Shown: piece after piece, positions 8,607 through 17,251 of the stretch
Layout: the number at the start of each line of letters is the position of its first letter
Numbering within the stretch: position 1 is the stretch's first letter
Source: CAYRQP01 sp964426545
GTDB lineage: Bacteria > Fermentibacterota > Fermentibacteria > Fermentibacterales > JCC-6
Reading direction: 5' to 3'
Assembly (NCBI GenBank): GCA_964426545.1
Contig: CAYRQP010000001.1
Span: 1-64,000, forward strand
DNA: 64,000 bases
The notes under the pieces: generated by a model
Told to the model about the DNA's origin: nothing
The model's input: only the letters and a program-made list of their open reading frames with translations
The model's database searches: none
Position numbers and translations under genes: made by a program

Positions 8607-9528
8607 AATGTTCGCCCTCTTCGATTCTGCTCCCCCTGTCGAAGGACTGTATATCCATGATTCTGCCAGCTGCCGGCTGAACCTGCTTGATTGAAAGCGA
8701 GCCGCTGCCGCAACCAATCAATATCCGTCCAGATTCGATATGTGCTGTACCAGGTGGGACCTCCTTCGCATTGGGTACTGTTTCCACGATCTTCAGGATT
8801 TTCCCCCTGAAGACAGTCCCGGCTCCCGGATTGGGCTGAAGTGCCCTCACTAGATTATGAATATCCCTGGAAGACCTGTTCCAGTTGATTATCAATTCAT
8901 CCTTTTTTATCTTATCTGCGTAGCAAGGGTCACCGGTCTGTTCTTGCGGGATAAGTTCCCTGCCGGCATACGCAGTGATTACATTGTTGATTTCATCTGC
9001 TGCTATTCCTGCAAGTTTCTGTTCAAGTACACCTTTCGTATCAGTAGGTGCTATCTCTGCTTTAAAGCGCTTGAGAATGGGACCGGTATCCCACCCTTTG
9101 TCAGTTATCATGAAAGTAACTCCGGTTTCAGTATCTCCCTGCATGATTGCACGGGTTATCGGTTCTGCTCCCCTGAATCGTGGAAGCATCGAAGGATGTA
9201 CATTCACAACGCCATAGGGTGCTGATTTGAGCAGTGTCCCGGGAAGGTATGCTCCATAGGCGGCCGAAACATACATATCGGGTTCGAGAGACTTCATAAC
9301 ATCATTCACGAATTCTGCATTCGGCTTTTCCGGCTGATGAAGCGGTATACCCAGTTCCATCGAACGGACAGCAACCGGCGTTTCAGTCAACTTTCTGCCC
9401 CTGCCCGCCTTTCTTGCCGGGCGAGTTACTACACATAGCAGTTCACACTCTCCTGCATGGAGTGCATCTAACACAGGAAGTGCAAATTCTGCAGTACCCA
9501 TGAAAACAACACGCAGGGAGGAATGCAT
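8599..9528 (-). CDS. fmt: Methionyl-tRNA formyltransferase
   Basis: 309 residues. It transfers a formyl group from 10-formyl-tetrahydrofolate to initiator Met-tRNA. Visible are the Rossmann-like N-terminus FMGTAEFALPVLDAL, the formyl-folate site HPSMLPRFRGAEPI (the usual SLLP has a Met here) and GWDTGPIL. A C-terminal OB-type domain follows from about residue 205. The start ATG shares one base with the def stop codon (TGATG), so the two are translationally coupled. That is the usual def-fmt arrangement, which pairs formylation with later deformylation. Confidence 0.96.
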   Translation of the reverse strand: MHSSLRVVFMGTAEFALPVLDALHAGECELLCVVTRPARKAGRGRKLTETPVAVRSMELGIPLHQPEKPNAEFVNDVMKSLEPDMYVSAAYGAYLPGTLLKSAPYGVVNVHPSMLPRFRGAEPITRAIMQGDTETGVTFMITDKGWDTGPILKRFKAEIAPTDTKGVLEQKLAGIAADEINNVITAYAGRELIPQEQTGDPCYADKIKKDELIINWNRSSRDIHNLVRALQPNPGAGTVFRGKILKIVETVPNAKEVPPGTAHIESGRILIGCGSGSLSIKQVQPAAGRIMDIQSFDRGSRIEEGEHFG

Positions 9529-10055
9529 CAGAGAACACTTCCATTCTTGCGAGATTCACTTTCTATGTCAGATATCTTCTTGCGGAGCAAGTGTTTCTTC
9601 AATGTACTGAGATGATCGATGAACAATACCCCTTCAAGGTGATCGTACTCGTGCTGGATGGCTCGGGAAATTAATCCGCCTGCATCTATCTCAAACTGCT
9701 TTCCATCTTTTCCGAAAGCTCTGATCAATACTGATTCAGGCCTTTTGAAACTCTCATAGATATCAGGAATACTAAGACATCCCTCTTCATACTTATGCAT
9801 ATCACCATAGGTTTCGACCACGGGGTTGATGAATATGTGATTCCCCTTCAACGCAGGTTCAGTTACATTGAGTATGAAAATCCTGACATTCTCCCCTGCC
9901 TGCGGGGCGGCAAGACCGAGACCGTCATGCCGGTCCAGAATTGCTTCCATATCCCTGAGTAAATCCCCGACAAAGTCCATCTCGGTCAATATATCGATTT
10001 CCCGTGATGTATTCCTTAGAACATCAGAGCCGAGTATCTGCAGTCTTCGAGCCAT
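9528..10055 (-). CDS. def: Peptide deformylase
   Basis: 175 residues. It removes the formyl group from the N-terminal methionine of new proteins. All three family motifs are present: GLGLAAPQ (45-52), EGCLSIP (91-97) and QHEYDHLEG (134-142). The expected metal ligands are Cys93, His135 and His139, and Glu136 is the catalytic acid. It lies between yajC and fmt in the same operon, with 8 bases to yajC and a 1-base overlap with fmt. Confidence 0.97.
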   Translation of the reverse strand: MARRLQILGSDVLRNTSREIDILTEMDFVGDLLRDMEAILDRHDGLGLAAPQAGENVRIFILNVTEPALKGNHIFINPVVETYGDMHKYEEGCLSIPDIYESFKRPESVLIRAFGKDGKQFEIDAGGLISRAIQHEYDHLEGVLFIDHLSTLKKHLLRKKISDIESESRKNGSVL

Positions 10056-10063
10056 AGTGATTC

Positions 10064-10615
10064 CTATTTACAGGTTGTGCAGGAATCTCCGGGAACACCT
10101 TCAACGGTAAGAGACGTCTTATCTACATCGATTTTGACACCGTCTGCGACTCGGACAGTCGCCACATCACCCTTGATATTTGTAATAACACCGTGAATTC
10201 CGCCTGCGGTTACAACTTTATCAGATATCTTCATTGCTTCGCGCATAACCTTCATTCTTTTTGCCTGTTTCTGCTGCGGTCTTATCATCAGGAAATAGAA
10301 TATTGCAATAATGGCTATCATTGGAAGGAAACTCATAATCCCGCCGCCACCAAGACATGTTGCCGGTGTAGTTCCTTCATCTACCTGACCATCTGAAGTG
10401 GATGTGGTTGTCGTTGTGGTCGTCACCTCCTGCACAGGAGTGGACCCGGCCGGCGTGTTGATATTTTCAGGTGGGGTCCTCTGTCCTGCATCGGGAACCG
10501 GCGCGATTGTCTCCTGAGTACCCGTAATTTCTGACGGGGGCGGGTTAAGTTCCGGGTCGGTTTGTGCGACTGCAAATGCAGTAAGCACTGCCACAAGAAT
10601 GAGTAGTTTTTTCAC
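10064..10615 (-). CDS. yajC: YajC-like translocase accessory subunit with extended N-terminus
   Basis: 183 residues against about 85-115 for standard YajC. The conserved part is the membrane segment IMSFLPMIAIIAIFYFLMI, then RPQQKQAKR and the small domain with VTAGGIHGVI. In front of it is an unusual extension: a signal-like sequence (residues 1-17) followed by a long Pro/Thr/Glu-rich linker with a run of threonines (about residues 18-88). YajC associates with SecDF and the Sec translocon. The tail ends in C-T-T-C-K. The start is GTG (10615), with GGAGAG upstream. secD and secF are not in this window. Confidence 0.85.
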   Translation of the reverse strand: MKKLLILVAVLTAFAVAQTDPELNPPPSEITGTQETIAPVPDAGQRTPPENINTPAGSTPVQEVTTTTTTTSTSDGQVDEGTTPATCLGGGGIMSFLPMIAIIAIFYFLMIRPQQKQAKRMKVMREAMKISDKVVTAGGIHGVITNIKGDVATVRVADGVKIDVDKTSLTVEGVPGDSCTTCK

Positions 10616-10628
10616 TCAACTCTCCTTT

Positions 10629-11510
10629 TCATTTACTTTGCCTAATTTTAGGCATGCCTGTCCGCATACCTATCCAACTTCCAATAGAACCTACGACAGC
10701 ACCTAAAACTAATACTCCGAATATCCACTTAAGGGGAAGGAATATATGTGAAATACTCGGGGTAAGAAGAAGAGACACCAAATATGTGATAAGAAGACTG
10801 CCGCCGGCACCCACAAAACCTATGATAAGTCCTTCCATGAGAAAGGGCGTTCTGATGAACCAGAGCGGTGCACCGACAATACTCATTATCTTCACGGTGC
10901 GCCTTCTGCTCATGATTGCAAGCCTAACCGTGTTCGAAACAACAAGCGATATACTCAGCAACAGGACCAGTCCTGCAATGAGAACAAGTTTACCGAGTAT
11001 GTCTGCAGCTTCTGATAGTCCGGGAAGATAATCCTCCCCGTAAATTACATCGGATACGCCGCTCAAACCACCCATCGTCCGGGCAAGACCCGCCACTCTT
11101 TCAGATGTTCTGTACTGTTTATAGAGAGAGACCTGCAGGGATGCTGGAAGCTGAAACTCCGCCCCGAGGAGATTGAGCATCGATGCCTGATCGGGAAGGT
11201 CTGTCCGGAACACTGCCTCTGCTTCCAGTTTCGAGACATAATAGACTGAACGAACTCCTTCCATGCCTGAGATTAGGTCAGCCAAAGCACGTGCTTCCGA
11301 TTCATCCACCTGATCTTCAATGAACACTTCGATTCCAACACTCTCCTGTTCTTCCTGCAGTACAATATCGAGATTCCATGCGACTACAAGGAAGATCACA
11401 AAGACCATGAAGGAGAGACTCACCATCAGAAGCATTATCAGGAAAGCGGATAATTTGCTTCTGACATTGATGAGTGTTTCGTGAAATACAGATTTTATCA
11501 GATGAATCAT
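10629..11510 (-). CDS. ftsX: Cell division protein FtsX, ABC-transporter-like permease
   Basis: 293 residues. There is an N-terminal membrane segment (about 20-45), an extracytoplasmic domain (about 50-165) and three C-terminal membrane segments (about 170-285). This four-helix layout with an FtsX permease domain is typical. With FtsE it forms a complex in the inner membrane that activates cell-wall amidases during division. The start overlaps the ftsE stop by 4 bases (ATGA). The M23 peptidase at 20643-22064 is a possible downstream target, but this is an inference. Confidence 0.93.
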   Translation of the reverse strand: MIHLIKSVFHETLINVRSKLSAFLIMLLMVSLSFMVFVIFLVVAWNLDIVLQEEQESVGIEVFIEDQVDESEARALADLISGMEGVRSVYYVSKLEAEAVFRTDLPDQASMLNLLGAEFQLPASLQVSLYKQYRTSERVAGLARTMGGLSGVSDVIYGEDYLPGLSEAADILGKLVLIAGLVLLLSISLVVSNTVRLAIMSRRRTVKIMSIVGAPLWFIRTPFLMEGLIIGFVGAGGSLLITYLVSLLLTPSISHIFLPLKWIFGVLVLGAVVGSIGSWIGMRTGMPKIRQSK

Positions 11511-12190
11511 CTTTTTCTGTACCCCTGCCAGATTCCTGGGTTGATCAGTCTTCCTTTATCGAGATACAAGTACCGTGCCACTCCGGACGGGACGGAGCGC
11601 TGATCATGCGTTGCGAGTATGACTGCGGTTCCTGCTCTGTTTATCTGCAGGAGAAGATCAATGACCTTTGCTGATACTTCCGGGTCGAGGTTTCCCGTGG
11701 GTTCATCGGCAAGAAGGAGTTTCGGATATGCAACCATTGCTCTGGCTATAGCTACACGTTGCTGCTCCCCACCTGAAAGTTCGAGCGGATATGACTGCCT
11801 GCGATGACTTAGTTCCATCTCTGCGAGAATAGCAAAGACTCTCCTTCTCACAACCCTGGGCGCAGTTCCGCATGCCTGAAGCGGAAGTGCTACATTTTCA
11901 AATACAGTTCTGGTTTCAAGGAGTTTGAAATCCTGAAATACGACACCGAGTTTTCGGCGCAGAAGCGGAAGGTCTCTTGTCCTTGTCCTGTCTGACCTGA
12001 AACCTGCAACTTCGACAACACCTTCCGACGGCTGGTCATCCATGTATATCAAACGCAGAAGTGTTGATTTGCCTGCACCGCTGGGTCCCGAGACAATAAC
12101 AAACTCCCCCGCAGCCACTTCGAGATCAACTGTATCCAGAGCCGGCCATTCATCGTATTTCTTGCTTACTCCGGAGAATTTGACAAGCAT
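11507..12190 (-). CDS. ftsE: Cell division ATP-binding protein FtsE
   Basis: 227 residues from the ATG at 12190, which overlaps the stop of the S4 gene as TAATG. A GTG three codons upstream is an alternative start. ABC ATPase motifs are all present: Walker A GPSGAGKST, the Q-loop in VVFQDFKLL, the signature LSGGEQQRVAIARA, Walker B LLLADEPTGNLD and the H-loop ATHDQ. It is the energising partner of FtsX, which follows immediately, and would act at the division septum on the cytoplasmic side. Confidence 0.95.
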   Translation of the reverse strand: MLVKFSGVSKKYDEWPALDTVDLEVAAGEFVIVSGPSGAGKSTLLRLIYMDDQPSEGVVEVAGFRSDRTRTRDLPLLRRKLGVVFQDFKLLETRTVFENVALPLQACGTAPRVVRRRVFAILAEMELSHRRQSYPLELSGGEQQRVAIARAMVAYPKLLLADEPTGNLDPEVSAKVIDLLLQINRAGTAVILATHDQRSVPSGVARYLYLDKGRLINPGIWQGYRKR

Positions 12191-12459
12191 TATTCGCACC
12201 GCGATATTGATCTGATGTACATTTCTCTCTCTTTGCGTGATACCTGCCCGGACTCCGGAACCGCCAGAACTTCATAACACGATTCAGTACCGGACGGAAG
12301 TATTATACGGATACTGTCCGTAGGTATAACCGTCGAAGACGGACGTACTTTCTGTCCGTTCATGAATACTGAACCGCCCCTGCAGGCTTTTCCCGCTATC
12401 GACCTAGTTTTAAATACCCCTGTAAGTCTAAGGAAGATATCAATCCTCAATTTCATCAT
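12190..12459 (-). CDS. S4-domain RNA-binding protein (Hsp15/RqcP-like)
   Basis: 89 residues, nearly all an S4 fold: RIDIFLRLTGVFKTRS, then GGSVFMNGQKVRPSS. Proteins of this size are Hsp15 (HslR) or RqcP-like factors that bind stalled 50S subunits carrying peptidyl-tRNA. Assignment between these two is not possible by eye. It overlaps the surA-like gene upstream by 20 bases and ftsE downstream by 1 base, so it is part of the same unit. Both of the first two codons are ATG; either may be the start. Confidence 0.82.
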   Translation of the reverse strand: MMKLRIDIFLRLTGVFKTRSIAGKACRGGSVFMNGQKVRPSSTVIPTDSIRIILPSGTESCYEVLAVPESGQVSRKEREMYIRSISRCE

Positions 12460-13828
12460 CCATTTCTAAATTATAGAATACCGGTATCTCAGTCCTGAGG
12501 GAATCAAGCAGTGCCCCGATCTCCACCTCATACATGACCTGTTGAACAAGTCCATCCAGTTCATCGGTGGAATATTCATTCCAATTTACAGTACCCGCAT
12601 CTTCATAGAGTTTTACAATAACAACTGCACCTGTCTCCGGCATCATGACCGGTGATGATATCTCCCCGGGCTTCATGGCGGAAACCAGTTCGCGTATTGA
12701 ATCCAGCCACATCAGAAGCGGAACGGTTCCCATATCCCCGCCGTCGGAAGCAGTCGAAGGGTCTGCACTGTACTTAAGTGCAGCATCTTCGAATGTCAGT
12801 CCGTCTCTCACCTGCATCTGAAGACTGTCAGAAATCAATTCTGCTCTTTCCATTGCAGAGGAGATGTCATCTTCGTCAACCTCCAATCGAATCAGTACAT
12901 GAGCAGCTTCGACAGTCCCGATGCCGTCATCGGCAGTCAGCTGAATAAGGTGTACTCCATAGGGTGTGAATACAGGGTCACTGACATCACCGACTTCCAG
13001 TGAAAATACAGCTGTCTCGAATGTCGGTGTCATGTCACCGCGACTGAAGGAACCTAAATCCCCGCCGTCTGAAGCAGTCATGTCTTCTGAATATTCCATT
13101 GCAAGTTCTGCAAATGATTCACCGCTGCTAATCCGTTCTTTGAGACTTAGTAAAAACGCATAAGCTTCATCGGCATCGCTTCCTGTCGGCAGGACGGGAA
13201 TGTATATCCAGCCGATGTGCCGAGGCATGACATATTCCTCCACAATATCTGCATTCAAGTTAAGATATGCACCAGGGTCTACCGGAGCGTTCATCATTGC
13301 AATCCGCATTTTACCAGCAATGTACTCTTCTGCAGCCTGCCTATCGCCCAGAATTGAAGCCAGATAATTTCTGTATTCGTGTATTGTCATTCCGATAGAC
13401 GCAAGATATTCAATAATGTAGTCCGGTCCGGATAATTCAGATCTGACCAGATTCAATTCTGCAGTCGGTATTTCTTCCATGGTGAAACCTATGTCATTCA
13501 GATATGCTTCGAGATATTCCTCTGTAGCAAACATTTGCTGCATCGCACCGATTCTCTCATCGACCATTGACTGAAGTTCCGTAGCAGACGGGTATAAACC
13601 GAGATTGCGTGCTGCTATGGCAAGTAGTTTTTCACTGATCAATTGCTCAAGTGCTTCGAGATAATAACTGTCGGAAGCAGCGTCAGAAAGAAGTACGGAA
13701 TCATATCCCGCTTCCAGAAGAACATCTGTTACTTCGGAATGAAGTATCTGCTCATCACCGACAACGGAAACTACCATTTCTACAGGAATGAACTCCAGGA
13801 GAAGTAGAGCCAGAAATATCACAATCAT
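12440..13828 (-). CDS. surA: SurA-like periplasmic chaperone with two parvulin domains
   Basis: 462 residues. A short hydrophobic leader (residues 1-20) is followed by a SurA-type N-terminal helical region (about 20-190). Two PpiC-type peptidyl-prolyl isomerase domains follow, one around 200-300 with DGGDLGSFSRGDM and one around 305-410 with ASDGGDMGT. This is the order of E. coli SurA, which escorts outer-membrane proteins through the periplasm. Its start overlaps the previous gene by 4 bases. It is the last and most complete of four consecutive genes of this kind, so it is the likeliest SurA equivalent. Confidence 0.88.
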   Translation of the reverse strand: MIVIFLALLLLEFIPVEMVVSVVGDEQILHSEVTDVLLEAGYDSVLLSDAASDSYYLEALEQLISEKLLAIAARNLGLYPSATELQSMVDERIGAMQQMFATEEYLEAYLNDIGFTMEEIPTAELNLVRSELSGPDYIIEYLASIGMTIHEYRNYLASILGDRQAAEEYIAGKMRIAMMNAPVDPGAYLNLNADIVEEYVMPRHIGWIYIPVLPTGSDADEAYAFLLSLKERISSGESFAELAMEYSEDMTASDGGDLGSFSRGDMTPTFETAVFSLEVGDVSDPVFTPYGVHLIQLTADDGIGTVEAAHVLIRLEVDEDDISSAMERAELISDSLQMQVRDGLTFEDAALKYSADPSTASDGGDMGTVPLLMWLDSIRELVSAMKPGEISSPVMMPETGAVVIVKLYEDAGTVNWNEYSTDELDGLVQQVMYEVEIGALLDSLRTEIPVFYNLEMDDEIED

Positions 13829-14676
13829 GAACCGTCCTCCAAAATCATAGTAGAATCAAGATATACGGGATACTCTTCCAGGGCATAATCAAGAAGGCTG
13901 TCCCGTGCTGTCTGCAATCTGCTCTCATACAGAAGGGGAGCGATCGCATAGATAGCTCTCATGGTATCTTCAATCATGCGTTCATCCGAAGTCTTGAATA
14001 TACTTGCATCATCTTCCGAAAAATACACACTGCTCAGTCCATCGAGATATCCAACCTCTTCGGGAAAGCCGGCCAGTACCAACTCGCCGCCGGTCAGATA
14101 ACCCAGGTCTCCCCCTATCCCTGCTTTCTGCCCAAGTGAAATCCGCTCTGCCGTAAGTCTAAAACTCTCTCCCCATGCAAGCCTGGTGTGGATCGAATCA
14201 GCCGTAGAACTGTCGGCAAGAAGAATGCGGTGATAATGTCTTTCAACAAGGAAAAGCAGGCTGTCTGTCTGCATGTACTCGAAAACATCCTCGCTGTCGG
14301 GAAATGCAGTTTCAGCATAGACTGCTTCAAGGAGAGCATCCCTGAGATAAAGCTGCTCTGCTCTTCTGCGAACGAGGGAGATGAATATCCTGTTTTCAAG
14401 GTTCATTTCCCGTGCAAGTGCAGCAAGAAGTTCATCTTCAATCCAGCCCCTGACTTCATCAGTGCTCAAACCTGCAAGAACAACCTCATCTTTATAGAGG
14501 ACGCTATCTCCTACTGATGCACATATCTCGCGGTCGGGTGATGTTCCAACATCGAGAGCGGATACTTTGAATAGCGTATTCTCATCTGATACACTGCGAT
14601 ATACCGTAATTGCGACCACAGATACTACACATATCGAAAGCAGATACATTCCAGCAATTAGAACCTTGCTTTTCAA
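13825..14676 (-). CDS. Membrane-anchored SurA/parvulin-like protein
   Basis: 283 residues starting at a TTG (14676) that follows the previous stop codon by one base; GGAG lies about 10 bases upstream. Residues 6-26 form one membrane segment. A helical SurA-N-like region follows, then a weak parvulin-like stretch around residues 145-200 (HYHRILLA, then GGDLGYLTGG). The usual parvulin active-site pattern is eroded, so it may be a chaperone without isomerase activity. Its position between two better parvulin genes supports a role in folding or delivering exported proteins. Confidence 0.7.
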   Translation of the reverse strand: MKSKVLIAGMYLLSICVVSVVAITVYRSVSDENTLFKVSALDVGTSPDREICASVGDSVLYKDEVVLAGLSTDEVRGWIEDELLAALAREMNLENRIFISLVRRRAEQLYLRDALLEAVYAETAFPDSEDVFEYMQTDSLLFLVERHYHRILLADSSTADSIHTRLAWGESFRLTAERISLGQKAGIGGDLGYLTGGELVLAGFPEEVGYLDGLSSVYFSEDDASIFKTSDERMIEDTMRAIYAIAPLLYESRLQTARDSLLDYALEEYPVYLDSTMILEDGS

Positions 14677-14677
14677 T

Positions 14678-15472
14678 TTAGAGATGCTCCATCAGCCTGT
14701 CGGGATATATCTGGATGTTGAATTCGGATCTTAGTTCGTCAATCACTTCAATGAGTGCTTCTTCCTGTGCGACCCTGAGCAATTCCTGTCCCACAATAAT
14801 AATTATATCTTCCGTTGAAGGAGCCGGTGACAGTGCTTCGACAGCTTCGACTTTTGCTATGTAATAGCCGCCGTCAATCTCAAAGACCTCACTGACTCCT
14901 CCGGCATTCAGCCGGAAAGCAATTTCATCGAACTGCATTGAACCTACCTGACCGCGTGTAATCCATCCGATTTCAGCCCCGTATGACGCTGCTAACCCGG
15001 CGAAATCTTCTCCTGAATTGATCTGTGCCAGCAGAGAATTAGCAAGAATCTCATCAGGAACGACAATGAGACTTACATTTATCTCTTTAGAGTATGTATC
15101 TTCCCATGTACCGGCATAGTTCAGGATCTCCAACTGAGACGGCTGCTGAATACTCTCGGTTACCGAAATGAGATATGCTTCGAGAAGTATCTTTCGTCGA
15201 GCTTCTTCCAAAGCAATTGCCACATCAGGGTCAGATTCCAGTCCTGCACTTTCGGCTGACTGTATAAGTAACTCTTCACTTACCCATGAATCCAGAATTG
15301 CTTCTGCATCTGCTTCGGTGTAAATACCCAGATAAGAAAGATATTCTTCGCCACCTATCATCGTAATCAGTTCCTCATAAGTGAAGGTTTCCCCACCGAC
15401 TGACGCAAGCACTTCTGCACCTGCAGTTAAGGGTAGAACAAGCACAGCAAGTGTTAAGATAATATGTTTCAT
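14678..15472 (-). CDS. Periplasmic PpiC/SurA-like peptidyl-prolyl isomerase
   Basis: 264 residues from the ATG at 15472, chosen because AAAGGG stands 5 bases upstream; an in-frame TTG at 15499 lacks such a site. A cleavable signal peptide (ending near AGA) is followed by the SurA N-terminal pattern ASVGGETFTYEELI. A PpiC-type domain covers about residues 130-215, with GWITRGQVGSMQFDEIAF. This is the short single-domain form. It probably works in the periplasm alongside its three neighbours. Confidence 0.8.
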   Translation of the reverse strand: MKHIILTLAVLVLPLTAGAEVLASVGGETFTYEELITMIGGEEYLSYLGIYTEADAEAILDSWVSEELLIQSAESAGLESDPDVAIALEEARRKILLEAYLISVTESIQQPSQLEILNYAGTWEDTYSKEINVSLIVVPDEILANSLLAQINSGEDFAGLAASYGAEIGWITRGQVGSMQFDEIAFRLNAGGVSEVFEIDGGYYIAKVEAVEALSPAPSTEDIIIIVGQELLRVAQEEALIEVIDELRSEFNIQIYPDRLMEHL

Positions 15473-15499
15473 GAATTCCCTTTCATGTTTGTGTTTCAA

Positions 15500-17164
15500 T
15501 TAGTAAGTGGACTGCCATGGGTCAACATTATTCACCACGGCACTATCGATTTCTACTTCATAACCGGTCCAAAGTTCCTCGAGATATGAGTTTAACAAAC
15601 GGCTCATTTCAGACATTCTGCAGTCATCATACAGAATTGAATAGATGTCCGAGGGGTCAGAACTCTCTGATGGTACTATTTCAACCACTTCGAAGAAAGA
15701 CGCCATGTCTGTCTGCGGAATGTCAATCGGTCCTTCGAATACATTGAGTTCCGCACTGAAAACAGCATCTCCAATCGGTCCGAAATCAGCTTTTGAAATA
15801 GTTAGTGTTGGTATCAACTCTCCCAGAGAATCTATCGATGAATAATATTCAGGCAGTGAAGTGAATGAGTTGTATTCTGCATCTTCATCGATATCTCCCA
15901 GTGGGATATAGACTAATTTTGCGGATCTCAATTCCGGAAGAACATATAATTCAGCATTGTTTTCATAGTAAGCCATCACTTCGATGCTGTCCAGTGAAAG
16001 TGATGGGATTATTACCTTCTCCCTGAGAACGAAGTCAGTGATTGTCAGGTTGCGGTCCGAGTCCGTGAGAACAAAGCCGTTCTGTTCACCCATTTCGGTT
16101 TCCCAGAATATCATTCCAATACTATTCACATAACGCCACACGTCCATTTCAGCACCGAGGAGTGGAGCGGGAAAAGCCATGAAAGCGTATTCCGCGGGAA
16201 TCCCGGTAAAGAAGTACTCGTCACTGAGTAAGTCAATCAGTATTGTGATATCCGATGCCGTTACTTCTCCCCCCTCATATACTGCAAGCTGCATATCAGG
16301 ATTGAAACTTATATCGTCAAATATGAGATATCGCCCGTGTTCAACTCGTAGCATCGATGCAAATTCCCTGATTCCGTTTGAGTTGATCATCATGCCCGAT
16401 TCATCTGCAAGAACCTTCGCAAACATGAAAGGGGCAACATCGTCAAGAGTGAACGGAATTGCGTCTCCTTTAAGCGGGTCTATCTCAAGTTGAGCAACCG
16501 CCCACGCTCCAAACGCAGGGAACATCACTGCTCCCGAGTCCGGATAAGGTGTTACATATCCTGCAAATACAGGGTCGCTTGTCATGAAAGTAAACAGGTC
16601 ACTTTGGATATCGATATAGCTGCTCCCGTTCATTGACCACGATGCAAGAGCCATTCTGGTGGTAGGTTCTGAAGGTACATCTGCAATCCAGTCATCAAGG
16701 ACCTGAACAGCTGTAAGGCTGTCCTCCACAAGAACTGCAGAGAGAACAAAATGTGTCCGGAGAAGACTGTCAACCAAAAGGGAATCGATATCTTCGGGCA
16801 TAAACACATCAGCCCTCGATTCAAGCCAGCTTTGTGAGAAATATCCGAGTTCGGTTATCTCCAGCCAGTCCTGCAGGACGGCAGTATTCATCCCCTCAGC
16901 TTCCCTCAGGAAGATTCTTTCATAGATGAGTCTCTTGACCAGATTGAGTTTGCCGAACGGTTCAAGAACTTCAACCTGTCCTGATGGTGACAGTTGATTG
17001 AATTCGGCTCTGAAATCATCCTCTGTTACTGTCATGTCTCCCGCTGTCGCGAGGATTTCCGAACCACTGCTGCCGCAGGATATTGCATTCACCATAGCGA
17101 TTGTAGTTAGAATGCAAAGTCCATATTTCATCTTCACTGTTCTTACTATTCTATTGCTGTTCAC
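15500..17164 (-). CDS. Large SurA/PpiC-like lipoprotein
   Basis: 554 residues. The GTG at 17164 has GAGAAAGG upstream. An ATG 11 codons later is the alternative. The leader ends at N-A-I-S-Cys30, a plausible lipoprotein cleavage site. The pattern ILATAGDMTVTEDDFRAEF is the SurA/PpiC N-terminal signature. Isomerase-like strands can be seen only near the C-terminus (about 405-500: LRSAKLVYIPLG, then KADFGPIGDAVF). It is much longer than PrsA. It is first in the four-gene chaperone set and just downstream of mfd, with its own promoter. A client-specific exporter chaperone is possible but not shown. Confidence 0.7.
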   Translation of the reverse strand: MNSNRIVRTVKMKYGLCILTTIAMVNAISCGSSGSEILATAGDMTVTEDDFRAEFNQLSPSGQVEVLEPFGKLNLVKRLIYERIFLREAEGMNTAVLQDWLEITELGYFSQSWLESRADVFMPEDIDSLLVDSLLRTHFVLSAVLVEDSLTAVQVLDDWIADVPSEPTTRMALASWSMNGSSYIDIQSDLFTFMTSDPVFAGYVTPYPDSGAVMFPAFGAWAVAQLEIDPLKGDAIPFTLDDVAPFMFAKVLADESGMMINSNGIREFASMLRVEHGRYLIFDDISFNPDMQLAVYEGGEVTASDITILIDLLSDEYFFTGIPAEYAFMAFPAPLLGAEMDVWRYVNSIGMIFWETEMGEQNGFVLTDSDRNLTITDFVLREKVIIPSLSLDSIEVMAYYENNAELYVLPELRSAKLVYIPLGDIDEDAEYNSFTSLPEYYSSIDSLGELIPTLTISKADFGPIGDAVFSAELNVFEGPIDIPQTDMASFFEVVEIVPSESSDPSDIYSILYDDCRMSEMSRLLNSYLEELWTGYEVEIDSAVVNNVDPWQSTY

Positions 17165-17183
17165 AGCGTACCTTTCTCTTTAT

Positions 17184-17212
17184 CGTATATTGAAAGAATT
17201 AAAACAAGTTAA
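17184..17212 (-). promoter_or_regulatory. Possible sigma-70-type promoter for the chaperone-ftsEX-def-fmt run
   Basis: On the minus strand, TTAACT (17207-17212) and TATACG (17184-17189) are 17 bases apart, each matching 4 of 6 consensus bases. It lies in the 87-base gap after mfd and directly ahead of the ribosome-binding site of the lipoprotein gene. Confidence 0.4.
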
Positions 17213-17251
17213 AGGGGATTTCCTCTGAATATAAGTAACTTTGAAATATAA

